DNA of 64,000 nucleotides from the NCBI GenBank assembly GCA_964474695.1, contig CAYYTK010000001.1:186001-250000 (forward strand). The letters are read 5' to 3'. This stretch comes from DAOUBP01 sp964474695. GTDB lineage: Bacteria > Chloroflexota > Anaerolineae > CG2-30-64-16. This document shows positions 18,128 to 26,293 of the stretch, piece by piece. The position numbers and the translations under genes are program-made. Numbering within the stretch: the stretch's first letter is position 1; every line of letters begins with the position of its first letter. The notes beneath the pieces were generated by a model. The model was not told where the DNA came from. It saw nothing but the letters and a program-made list of their open reading frames with translations, and made no database searches.

Positions 18128-20419
18128 ATGTCTGAAACACCAGCTATTTTCAATCTCGTTCCCATCCTACCATTCCTGCCGCTGGCGGCGTTCGTGCTCA
18201 TCGTGCTGTGGGCGAACCGCAGCAAGAAGCTGAGCGCAGGATTGGCCTTGGGCGGCATCGGGCTGGCCTGGATTCTGGGTTGGGCCATTGCCTTTACCTC
18301 CTTCGGCATCGAGCACTTCGGGGAGCACCCGTTTCGCGTCTTCCGAGACTGGCTGCCCACCGGGCGCACATGGCAGGCTTTTGGCTTCGCCTTGGACCCG
18401 CTGACGGGCGCCATGCTGGTTATGGTGCCGTTCGTCTGCTTCCTGATCTTCGTCTACTCAGTAGGCTACATGGGGGTGGGCAAGCCTGAGAGCGAGCATG
18501 ACCAGCGTGGTGCACCGGCCGAGCCCGGGCATGTGGACCGGCTGGCCAGCCGCTTTTTTGCCTACATCGCCCTGTTTGCCACAGGCATGATCGGCTTCAT
18601 CCTGGCCGATAACCTGATTCTGGCGCTGCTGTTCTGGGAGATCATGGGGCTGTGCTCGTATCTGTTGATCGGCTTCTGGTTTGCCCGCACGTATCCGAAC
18701 CCCAAACAGATCACCCCGAAGGAGGCCGGGCTTAAGGCGTTCCTGACCACGCGCATCGGCGACTCGGTGATGTTAGCCGGCATGTTCTTGCTCTACGCGC
18801 AAACGAAGTCGCTGAGCTTCGCCGATATCTTCGCGCCCGCGATGTTGGAGCACCTGGCCACAACCACGGTCAATTTGCCGCTGGTCGGTGCGACGCCGTG
18901 GGCCACGATCATCGCCATCCTGATCTTCTTCGGGGCGATCGGCAAGAGCGCTCAGTTCCCGCTGCACGTTTGGCTGCCCGATGCGATGGAAGGCCCGACC
19001 CCTGTCTCGGCGCTGATCCACGCGGCCACCATGGTGTCGGCCGGCGTCTATCTGGCCATCCGCACCTACCCATTGATTGCCGCGGTTGAGCATGGTGCTG
19101 CGCTGCAGTTCGTCGCGTTCACCGGGGCGTTCACGGCGCTCTTTGCCGCCACCATCGCGTTGGCGCAGAACGACATCAAGAAGGTGCTGGCCTACTCCAC
19201 GATTTCGCAGCTCGGCTATATGTTCGCAGCGTTGGGTATCGGCGCCTATGTTGCAGCCACCTTTCACCTGCTCACCCATGCGTTCTTCAAGGCGCTCCTG
19301 TTCCTCGGCTCCGGCAGCGTGATTCACGGCATGGAGCATGGGCATCATGCGGGGCATGGGAGTGTGGGGGCGGCGGAGTATGGGAGTGGGGGAGAGCACA
19401 CGCCCACACACCCACACACCCACACACCCACACCCGCGCACTCCTTCGATCCCCAAGACATGCGCAATATGGGCGGGCTGTTCCGCAAGATGCCGCGGAC
19501 GGCCTGGACCTTCATCATCGGCGGCCTGGCGTTGAGCGGGTTCCCCATCGTTACCGCGGGCTTCTGGAGCAAGGATGAGATCCTGTCCGACGCCTACGAC
19601 GCCTACATCAACGGTCACTCGGTCGTGTTCGTTGTCCTGGCACTCGCGGCGCTCTTGACGGCATTCTATACCGCGCGACAGATCGTGATGACCTTCTTCG
19701 GCAAGCCGCGCACCGACGCGGCGCAACATGCCAGCGAACACGATAGCATCTTCCAGTGGATGACGATCCCGCTGATGGTGCTGGCGCTGTTCGCCGTGGC
19801 CGGCGGTTGGGTGGGCATCCCGAAGGAATTCCCGGTTTTGGGCGCCCTGTCAACCAATCCGTTCCATCACTACATCGGCAGCCTGGCCGAGGCGCTGCAT
19901 ATCCATGCAGAAGAGCTCCCCTTCAACGCGGTGCCGCTGGGCACATCGCTGCTGGTGGCGTTGGGCGGGCTGTTCCTGGGTTGGCTGGTCTACCGGGGCT
20001 ATGCGGCGCGCGGGGTTCGGCCCGGCGAATCGGCCCTTTCGCAGGCCGACCCGATGGCGCGGCCGCTCGGCAGGCTTTACCCTGTGCTGCAGAACAAATA
20101 CTACTTCGATGAGCTGTATCACAAGGTCTTCATCAAGGGCACGCAGCGGCTCTCCAACTGGCTGTTCAAATTCGATGATATGTGGGTCATCGATCCTATC
20201 GTGGACGGCGTCGGCACGTTGGGGCGCAAGCTTTCGGAGATCGGCCATTGGATCGATGTGCACATCGTTGACGGGGCAGTCAACGGTGTTGGCGCTGTTG
20301 CTGACTGGTTTGGCGCCGCGTTACGAACGATTCAGACTGGCAAGGCCCAGAACTACCTGCTGGTAGGGCTGGTTGCAATATCGGCATTGTTAGGGGCGTT
20401 TTTGCTGTTGCCGAAGTGA
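18128..20419 (+). CDS. nuoL: NADH-quinone oxidoreductase subunit L with an extra His/Pro/Thr-rich loop
   Basis: 763 residues, longer than the usual 600-700. NuoL is the distal antiporter-like proton-pumping subunit with the lateral helix. Landmarks are LFWEIMGLCSYLLIGFW, GKSAQFPLHVWLPDAMEGPT, ALIHAATMVSAGVYL and LAYSTISQLGYMFAALG. At about residues 400-440 a His-, Gly-, Thr- and Pro-rich insert stands between the helix ending GSGSVIHGMEHG and the normal QDMRNMGGL; it is encoded by CA-rich tandem DNA. The frame is intact. The C-terminal region after residue 600 contains the long helix and final anchor. Confidence 0.95.
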   Translation: MSETPAIFNLVPILPFLPLAAFVLIVLWANRSKKLSAGLALGGIGLAWILGWAIAFTSFGIEHFGEHPFRVFRDWLPTGRTWQAFGFALDPLTGAMLVMVPFVCFLIFVYSVGYMGVGKPESEHDQRGAPAEPGHVDRLASRFFAYIALFATGMIGFILADNLILALLFWEIMGLCSYLLIGFWFARTYPNPKQITPKEAGLKAFLTTRIGDSVMLAGMFLLYAQTKSLSFADIFAPAMLEHLATTTVNLPLVGATPWATIIAILIFFGAIGKSAQFPLHVWLPDAMEGPTPVSALIHAATMVSAGVYLAIRTYPLIAAVEHGAALQFVAFTGAFTALFAATIALAQNDIKKVLAYSTISQLGYMFAALGIGAYVAATFHLLTHAFFKALLFLGSGSVIHGMEHGHHAGHGSVGAAEYGSGGEHTPTHPHTHTPTPAHSFDPQDMRNMGGLFRKMPRTAWTFIIGGLALSGFPIVTAGFWSKDEILSDAYDAYINGHSVVFVVLALAALLTAFYTARQIVMTFFGKPRTDAAQHASEHDSIFQWMTIPLMVLALFAVAGGWVGIPKEFPVLGALSTNPFHHYIGSLAEALHIHAEELPFNAVPLGTSLLVALGGLFLGWLVYRGYAARGVRPGESALSQADPMARPLGRLYPVLQNKYYFDELYHKVFIKGTQRLSNWLFKFDDMWVIDPIVDGVGTLGRKLSEIGHWIDVHIVDGAVNGVGAVADWFGAALRTIQTGKAQNYLLVGLVAISALLGAFLLLPK
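19352..19440 (+). repeat. CA/GT-rich tandem repeat inside nuoL
   Basis: A GT-rich half (units like TATGGGAGTG) is followed by a CA-rich half with three exact CCCACACA units at 19403-19426. It encodes residues near 409-438 of NuoL. Eight-base units are not multiples of three, so change by one unit would break the gene, while three units equal eight codons. Confidence 0.85.
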
Positions 20420-20447
20420 GCTTGGCTTGATGCCGGGGCAGATATGT

Positions 20448-20477
20448 CGCCGGCATTTATGCCGCCGGCATTTATGC
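20448..20477. repeat. Two perfect 15-bp tandem repeats between nuoL and nuoM
   Basis: CGCCGGCATTTATGC occurs twice back to back. Each unit can form a small stem (GCCGGCAT/ATGCCGGC-like). The 88-base gap is otherwise short of features apart from the nuoM ribosome site CGGAGG. Confidence 0.7.
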
Positions 20478-20507
20478 CGCATTGACTCCTGACGGAGGTT
20501 CGTATTC

Positions 20508-22088
20508 ATGACCAGTAACCTTCTTACCATCGTCACTTTTCTGCCTCTGCTGGGCGCACTCCTGGTGCTGCTGCCCTGGGGCAAGTGGTTCAAGCTGGAC
20601 AAAGCGCGCGAGGAAGCGCTGATCAAGAACGGCGCGATTGCGTTCAGCTTGCTCCCGCTGGCCCTGGCCATCTTGTTGTGGTTCACCTACGACAAGACGA
20701 TTGGCGGTTTCCAGTTCCAGGTCAAGGCGTCCTGGATCTCCGCCATCAATGTCTTCTACCATATGGGTGTAGATGGCCTCAGCGTGCCGATGATTTTTCT
20801 GACGACCTTCCTGACGACCTTGGGGCTGTGGTACTCGGCGCGGGTCATTAAGACGCGGGTGCGGGAGTTCTTCTTCCTGTTCTTGCTTCTGGAGATGGGC
20901 ATGCTGGGCGTGTTCGTCTCGCTGGACCTGGTGTTGTTTTACGTGTTCTGGGAAGTGGGCCTGGTGCCGATGTATTTCATGATCGGCATTTGGGGCCAGC
21001 CCAAGGACCGCCCCCAGTACTCGGCCATCAAGTTCTTCCTATACACCCTGGCCGGCTCGGTGTTCATGCTGTTGGCGATCCTGGCGATCTACTTCACGAC
21101 CGGCACATTTGATATCATCGAAGCGGCGCAGCGGCATCCTTTTGCCGACAACGTGCTGCTATCGGGCCTGGCGTTTTTTGCCTTTTTTGTGGCCTTCGCC
21201 ATCAAGGTGCCGAGTTGGCCCTTCCACACCTGGCTGCCCGACGCCCACACGGCCGCTCCCACGGCTGGCTCCGTGATCCTGGCCGGCATCTTGCTGAAAC
21301 TGGGTGCGTACGGCATCCTGCGCATCGCCCTGCCGGTGTTTCCAGATGCAGCCAAGCGCTATGCATTGGTGATTGTGGCGCTAGGGGTTATCTCGATCGT
21401 GTATGGCGCGCTGGTTTCGATGGCGCAATGGGACCTCAAGCGCCTGATCGCGTATTCATCGGTGAGCCACATGGGCTACGTGCTGCTGGGCGTGGGCGCG
21501 GCAGCAGCAGCCATCGGCGTACCGGGGTCGATCGATGCCGGCGCGATGGCGTTGAACGGCGCAGCGATGCAAATGTTCACCCACGGCCTCAGCACCGGCG
21601 CCTTGTTCTTCTTGGTCGGCGTAATCTACGAACGGGCGCACCTGCGTGACCTGAAGATGTTCGGCGGCTTCTCATCCAAGTTGCCTTACTACTACGGCCT
21701 TTTCGCCGTCACAGCGTTCACATCGCTGGGTCTGCCCGGCCTGGCTGGCTTCTGGAGTGAGCTGTTCGTGTTCCGGGGTGCTTTCGAGATCGTACCGATC
21801 TGGGCGGTAGTCGGCGTCCTGGGTTTGGTGCTCACCGCCGCCTATATCCTGTGGAAGATCGTGCAGTACACCTTCCTGGGGCAGTATGATCCGCACAAGA
21901 TCGCGCACTGGACCGATGTGGAAACCGGCGCCGAATTGCATGAGCCCAAGGACCTGGCTTTCTTTGAGAAGGTCACCTTGTGGCCGTTGGTGGCGCTCAT
22001 GGTGCTCTTCGGCGTCTATCCCGCGCCGATCCTGAACTTCTTCAACACGACGTTTGTTGCCTTGATGAATGGGCTTGCTGGCAAGTAA
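20508..22088 (+). CDS. nuoM: NADH-quinone oxidoreductase subunit M
   Basis: 526 residues with about 14 membrane helices. NuoM is an antiporter-like proton channel of the membrane arm. Landmarks are YHMGVDGLSVPMIFLTTF, LLEMGMLGVFVSLDLVLFYVFWE with the conserved channel Glu (short form FVSLDLVLFYVFWE), FHTWLPDAHTAAPT, and LIAYSSVSHMGYVLLG. A CGGAGG site precedes the ATG. Order L-M-N is standard for this operon. Confidence 0.97.
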   Translation: MTSNLLTIVTFLPLLGALLVLLPWGKWFKLDKAREEALIKNGAIAFSLLPLALAILLWFTYDKTIGGFQFQVKASWISAINVFYHMGVDGLSVPMIFLTTFLTTLGLWYSARVIKTRVREFFFLFLLLEMGMLGVFVSLDLVLFYVFWEVGLVPMYFMIGIWGQPKDRPQYSAIKFFLYTLAGSVFMLLAILAIYFTTGTFDIIEAAQRHPFADNVLLSGLAFFAFFVAFAIKVPSWPFHTWLPDAHTAAPTAGSVILAGILLKLGAYGILRIALPVFPDAAKRYALVIVALGVISIVYGALVSMAQWDLKRLIAYSSVSHMGYVLLGVGAAAAAIGVPGSIDAGAMALNGAAMQMFTHGLSTGALFFLVGVIYERAHLRDLKMFGGFSSKLPYYYGLFAVTAFTSLGLPGLAGFWSELFVFRGAFEIVPIWAVVGVLGLVLTAAYILWKIVQYTFLGQYDPHKIAHWTDVETGAELHEPKDLAFFEKVTLWPLVALMVLFGVYPAPILNFFNTTFVALMNGLAGK

Positions 22089-22117
22089 GCAACGGTAGGT
22101 TACGGGAGGTCGATCCC

Positions 22118-23617
22118 TTGAACCTGAAAGACCTGATTTATCTCTTGCCCGAGCTGATGCTGCTGCTCGGCGCGGTTGTGGTCATTTTGCTCGACCTGGT
22201 CTGGCTCAAGCGTGAACAGGCTTCACACCGGCGCGCCCAACTGCTTCCAGCGATCGCACTGGCATTTCTGGCCGCGGCCGCGTTGGGGTTGCTGCCGAGC
22301 CTGGGACTGAAAACCGCAACACCCGTGGCGACCATGTTGGTGGCGGATGGCCCGGCGGTGTTTTTCAAGGTGCTGGCCATCGTGGGTGTGGCCCTGGTGG
22401 TCCTGAGTGCTGCACCCTACCTGCACGGCCGCACCCCCTATGCCGGTGAATTCTATGGGCTGCTGCTGATTGCCGGCCTGGCCGTCTGCCTGGCGACCAG
22501 CGCCACGAACCTGGTGCTGATCTACCTCAGCATGGAGTTTCTGAGCATCACGAGTTATGTGCTGGTCGGCTATTTGCGCGAAGATAAGAAGTCGGGCGAG
22601 GCTGCGCTGAAATACTTCTTGTATGGCGCGACCGCTTCAGCGGTGATGCTCTACGGGATGTCTCTGCTCTATGGCGCCACCGGCGCTGTCGATTTGCAGC
22701 AGCTTTCTCGCGGCCTGGCTGCCCGGGCGCCGGGTCAGCTTGCGCTGCTCACCACACCGGCGATCATTCTGTTGTTGGCCGGCCTGGGGTTCAAGGCGAG
22801 CCTGGCGCCGTTCCACCAGTGGGCGCCGGACACCTACGAAGGCGCGCCCACGCCGGTGACAGCGTTCCTGTCGACCGTGTCTAAGGCGACCGGTTTCGCC
22901 ATCCTGATGCGCGTCTTCATGATGGCTCTGGATCAGCGTACTGTCGTCGTGCAGTGGGTTGCTCTGTTGGTGGCCGTTTCTGTTGTTACGATGAGCCTGG
23001 GCAACCTCAGCGCGCTGCGCCAGACCAATCTCAAACGGCTGTTGGCTTACTCGTCCATTGCGCAGGCGGGCTATATCCTGATCGGCGTGGCCGCAGTGCT
23101 CGCAGACCCGAACCGGACATTCACCGGCGTCAATGGCGTGCTGATCTATCTGTTGGCTTATGTCTTCACCAACGTAGGCGCTTTTGCGGTGGTCACGGCG
23201 ATCGAGACGGCGACGGGAAAGGTCGAGGTGAAGGACTATGCCGGCCTGGTGCGCCGCTCGCCGTGGCTGGCGGCGCTCATGACGATCTTCCTGCTGTCGT
23301 TGACCGGCATTCCGCCTACCGGCGGTTTCCTGGGCAAGCTTTTCGTGTTCGGCGCGGCCGTGCAGAGTCAAATGTGGATCCTGCTGGGGATTGCGGCCAT
23401 CAACAGCGTGGTGGCGGCTTTCTACTATTTGAACGTCGTTCGCTATATGTTCTTCACGCCGACGGACGAGGTGGCCGAGTCGGTGCCAGTTGCGCTGCCG
23501 CTGCGGGTTGCCTTGGGTGTGACGGCGCTGGTGACCCTGCTCCTTGGCCTGGCGCCCGGCCCGTTGATCGCCTGGGCCTCCGATTCGGCCCGCACACTGC
23601 TGTTCGCTCTGCGCTGA
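22118..23617 (+). CDS. nuoN: NADH-quinone oxidoreductase subunit N
   Basis: 499 residues from a TTG at 22118, chosen because GGAGG stands eight bases before it and because the frame upstream overlaps nuoM without family similarity. Landmarks are LPELMLLLGAVVVILLDLVW, YLSMEFLSITSYVLVGYLRED, FHQWAPDTYEGAPTPVTAFL and LLAYSSIAQAGYILIG. It is the innermost of the three antiporter-like subunits and the last nuo gene of the cluster. Confidence 0.96.
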   Translation: MNLKDLIYLLPELMLLLGAVVVILLDLVWLKREQASHRRAQLLPAIALAFLAAAALGLLPSLGLKTATPVATMLVADGPAVFFKVLAIVGVALVVLSAAPYLHGRTPYAGEFYGLLLIAGLAVCLATSATNLVLIYLSMEFLSITSYVLVGYLREDKKSGEAALKYFLYGATASAVMLYGMSLLYGATGAVDLQQLSRGLAARAPGQLALLTTPAIILLLAGLGFKASLAPFHQWAPDTYEGAPTPVTAFLSTVSKATGFAILMRVFMMALDQRTVVVQWVALLVAVSVVTMSLGNLSALRQTNLKRLLAYSSIAQAGYILIGVAAVLADPNRTFTGVNGVLIYLLAYVFTNVGAFAVVTAIETATGKVEVKDYAGLVRRSPWLAALMTIFLLSLTGIPPTGGFLGKLFVFGAAVQSQMWILLGIAAINSVVAAFYYLNVVRYMFFTPTDEVAESVPVALPLRVALGVTALVTLLLGLAPGPLIAWASDSARTLLFALR

Positions 23618-23653
23618 TCGGTCGTCTGTTCGACACCCGGCAAAGGAATCGCC

Positions 23654-24175
23654 GTGCCAGAAATCCGTCATCGAAGTCACAAAAAACCGAGCGGCTTCCG
23701 TCTCTTTTTGCGTCAGTATCGGTTCGAGATCATCTGGTTAGCAGTCGTTGCCCTGGGCGTGTTCTTGCTATTCGAGCACTTGAACATCCGCCGCACTCTT
23801 TTGCGGTGGATGGGCACGGCGACTTCTGAGGTATTCCGCGGCCTTGGGCGCCTGGATAACGCCGTTGCTGAGTTTCTGGCGCGCACCACTCTCTCCGACG
23901 CTATCGGTTACGCGCTCATCCTCGGCGCCTTGTTGGCCCTCGTGCTGCGCATCCGCTGGCGTCTGCTGCGAAGCCCACGGGCGACCGACTTGCGCTGCCC
24001 GCGCTGCGGTGGCGCCATCCACCGGGTTCATCGCACCGGCATGGATCGCATGATTAGCCTGTTTGTTCCGGTTCAACGCCACCGCTGCACCAACCGGGAG
24101 TGCCGCTGGCAGGGGTTGCGAGTCGTCGGACTCAAGACTCCATCCGCCGGCGGAGCCCCAACCGTCCGGGCCTGA
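23654..24175 (+). CDS. Membrane protein with C-terminal zinc ribbon, function unknown
   Basis: 173 residues, starting with GTG behind AAAGGA. Two hydrophobic helices (IIWLAVVALGVFLLFEHL and AIGYALILGALLALVLRI) flank a loop of about 40 residues. The C-terminus holds a four-cysteine zinc ribbon: CPRCGG and, about 25 residues later, CTNREC. It lies between nuoN and murE with gaps of 36 and 3 bases, so it is probably co-transcribed with both. I do not recognise the family. Confidence 0.75.
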   Translation: MPEIRHRSHKKPSGFRLFLRQYRFEIIWLAVVALGVFLLFEHLNIRRTLLRWMGTATSEVFRGLGRLDNAVAEFLARTTLSDAIGYALILGALLALVLRIRWRLLRSPRATDLRCPRCGGAIHRVHRTGMDRMISLFVPVQRHRCTNRECRWQGLRVVGLKTPSAGGAPTVRA

Positions 24176-24178
24176 TGC

Positions 24179-25855
24179 GTGTCTGACTCCATTCGGCTTT
24201 CTGCACTTCTTGCTGATTTGCCTGGCTTGCTTGCCTCCGCCGGTGCAGTCGATCCCGCCATTGCCTGTATCGTCGCCGACTCTCGCCAGGCCGCGCCCGG
24301 CGCGCTGTTCGTGGCCTATCGGGGCGTCGATCTTGATAGCCATCGCTATATCCCCGATGCGATCAAACGCGGCGCGGCCGCTATCGTCGGCGAACAACCC
24401 TCCCCTGGCGACTATGCCGTGCCCTATGTGCAAGTGGCCGATGGTCGCGTCGCGCTGGCCTGGTTGAGCGCGGCCTGGTACGGCCATCCCAGCCGCAGCC
24501 TGGCCCTGGTCGGCATCACCGGCACCGATGGCAAGACCACTACGGCCACTATCTTGCACAGTGTTCTGCGCGCTGCGGGCCGGCGCACCGGACTCATCAG
24601 CACGGTCAGCGCCATCATCGGCGAAGTCGAATACGACACCGGCTTGCACACCACTACACCCGATGCGCCCGCTGTCCAGCACTATCTCAGTCAGATGCGT
24701 GCTGCCGGCGCGGAGATCGTCGTGCTGGAGACAACTTCGCATGGGCTGGCGCAGCATCGCGTCACCGGCTGCGCCTTCGATGTTGCTGTGGTCACTAACA
24801 TCACGCACGAACACCTGGACTTTCATGGCAGCTACGATGCGTACCGCGCGGCCAAGGCGCTGCTGTTTCGCTCCTTGCTTGAACAGAAACCGGGCTGCGC
24901 GCCGAAACCCGGCTTCCCCCAACTCCCCAAGACCGCCGTGCTGAACCGTGATGACAACTCCTACGCATACCTGGCCGCGATTGCCGCGGAGCGGACGATC
25001 ACGTACGGGCTCGTCCGGTTGGGAGGGGGAGCGGACAGGCCAAGCGCCCTGCACTTGACCGCGGTCAACATCTGTCACACGCCTGCCGGCACCGAGTTTG
25101 ATGTTGTCTTATCCGGCTCGGGGACAGCAGCGGCCCGGGGAGCTGCGGAGACGACGCCCCATCCCTCTGTTCCCGTCTCTCCAGTTCATTTCAGCACCTC
25201 CCTGGTCGGTGACTTCAACGTCTACAACATCCTGGCAGCCGCCGGCGCAGCGCTGGCGCTAGCGATCGATCCGGTCGCGATCCGGGCCGGCGTTGCCGCG
25301 GTGAAGGGCGTGCCCGGCCGCATGGAGCGCATTGACCGGGGTCAGGATTTTATCGCCATCGTAGATTTCGCCCATACGCCCAACGCGCTGACCCGTGCAC
25401 TCGAAACGGCGCAAGGGCTGGCGCGTGCAGGCGGCCGGGTGATTGCCGTGTTTGGTTCTGCGGGCCTGCGTGACCGCGCGAAACGTCGCTTGATGGGCAG
25501 CGCAGCCGCGGCGCATGCTGATCTGGTCGCGATAACGGCAGAGGATCCGCGCACCGAACCGCTGGCGGAAATCATGGCGGAGACCGCGCAGGCAATGGCG
25601 GAGGCAGGCTGCGTGGAGGGGCGGGACTTTGTCCGGATCGCTGATCGGCAGGCCGCGATCCTGTATGCCGTTCAACAGGCCGCACCGGGCGACGTGGTGC
25701 TGGTCTGCGGCAAGGGCCATGAGCAGTCGATGTGCTTCGGCACGGTGGAGCATCCCTGGCAGGATCAAGACGCGCTGAGGTGGGCATTGGACAGGCGCCG
25801 CGGCCGTGGAGCACCTGAGCCCCCCTATGTGCTGCCGACGTGGACTTCAACTTGA
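24179..25855 (+). CDS. murE: UDP-N-acetylmuramoyl-tripeptide synthetase (MurE-type Mur ligase)
   Basis: 558 residues, longer than the usual 480-500. MurE adds the third amino acid of the peptidoglycan stem. Landmarks are VADSRQAAPGALFVAYRG (uridine site region), the ATP loop GITGTDGKTTTA, TTPDAPAVQHYL, ETTSHGLAQHR, and TNITHEHLDFHGSYDAY. The C-terminal specificity motif, DNPR in diaminopimelate enzymes, here reads EDPR (AEDPRTEP), so lysine or ornithine may be used instead. A Pro/Ala/Thr-rich insert of about 25 residues lies near residue 320. A GTG start three bases after the zinc-ribbon gene is used. Confidence 0.92.
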   Translation: MSDSIRLSALLADLPGLLASAGAVDPAIACIVADSRQAAPGALFVAYRGVDLDSHRYIPDAIKRGAAAIVGEQPSPGDYAVPYVQVADGRVALAWLSAAWYGHPSRSLALVGITGTDGKTTTATILHSVLRAAGRRTGLISTVSAIIGEVEYDTGLHTTTPDAPAVQHYLSQMRAAGAEIVVLETTSHGLAQHRVTGCAFDVAVVTNITHEHLDFHGSYDAYRAAKALLFRSLLEQKPGCAPKPGFPQLPKTAVLNRDDNSYAYLAAIAAERTITYGLVRLGGGADRPSALHLTAVNICHTPAGTEFDVVLSGSGTAAARGAAETTPHPSVPVSPVHFSTSLVGDFNVYNILAAAGAALALAIDPVAIRAGVAAVKGVPGRMERIDRGQDFIAIVDFAHTPNALTRALETAQGLARAGGRVIAVFGSAGLRDRAKRRLMGSAAAAHADLVAITAEDPRTEPLAEIMAETAQAMAEAGCVEGRDFVRIADRQAAILYAVQQAAPGDVVLVCGKGHEQSMCFGTVEHPWQDQDALRWALDRRRGRGAPEPPYVLPTWTST

Positions 25856-25868
25856 TTGGGACGAGGAT

Positions 25869-25896
25869 TTGACTTCCCGCGGTTGCGGAGTAGAAT
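25869..25896 (+). promoter_or_regulatory. Candidate corA promoter
   Basis: TTGACT (25869-25874) and TAGAAT (25891-25896) are 16 bases apart. A second consensus -10, TATAAT at 25953-25958, lies in a GGGAG/CTCCC inverted repeat (25947-25963) but lacks a clear -35. Either start would give a leader of about 330-390 bases before corA. Confidence 0.5.
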
Positions 25897-25963
25897 TAAT
25901 TCACTCAGATGCGAATTGCTTTACGAAGCGCTGCGGAGGAGTGTGGGGGAGGTATAATCTCCC

Positions 25964-26293
25964 AAGGATGTAACCTAAGGTCTATGGACACAGACATACA
26001 GCCTGGTAGTCAAAACGAGGCAGATCAGCCTGATCAAAAGGCGATCGGCAAATCCAAACACAGCAGCAGCCGGCGCGATGCCGGGACTCATGCCTGCTGG
26101 ACATCCTCTGCAAGGTCCCCCATCCTGGCCTGATTGCCGGCCACCGTTGGGTCGCCCGGTGCATGGGTGAACCGGCGGCCCAAACCTGCTCCTGCTGTTA
26201 TCTAGAACCGACAAACGACCCGGTCGCCAGGTCCTGTTCCTGCGCTGCCGGGTAACAAGTATTGGCTTTTAAGCCGGTGCAGGAGCAGACGCC
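25964..26293 (+). promoter_or_regulatory. Structured leader upstream of corA, possible metal-responsive RNA
   Basis: AGGATGT (25965-25971) pairs with ACATCCT (26101-26107), closing a domain of about 140 bases. Inside it are smaller hairpins, including GATCA-GCC-TGATC and CCGGC-GCGAT-GCCGG. Farther on, TGGCC/GGCCA forms a hairpin. CTGCTCCTG (26186-26194) is perfectly complementary to CAGGAGCAG (26280-26288), which contains the corA ribosome site, so the leader could mask translation. I could not match it to the M-box or another known riboswitch by eye. A 49-codon frame begins at 25984. Confidence 0.5.

Noticed and set aside
25964..26110. M-box (ykoK) Mg2+ riboswitch upstream of corA
   Set aside because: A closing stem is present, but the conserved M-box sequence blocks could not be aligned by eye. 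A covariance-model search would settle it.
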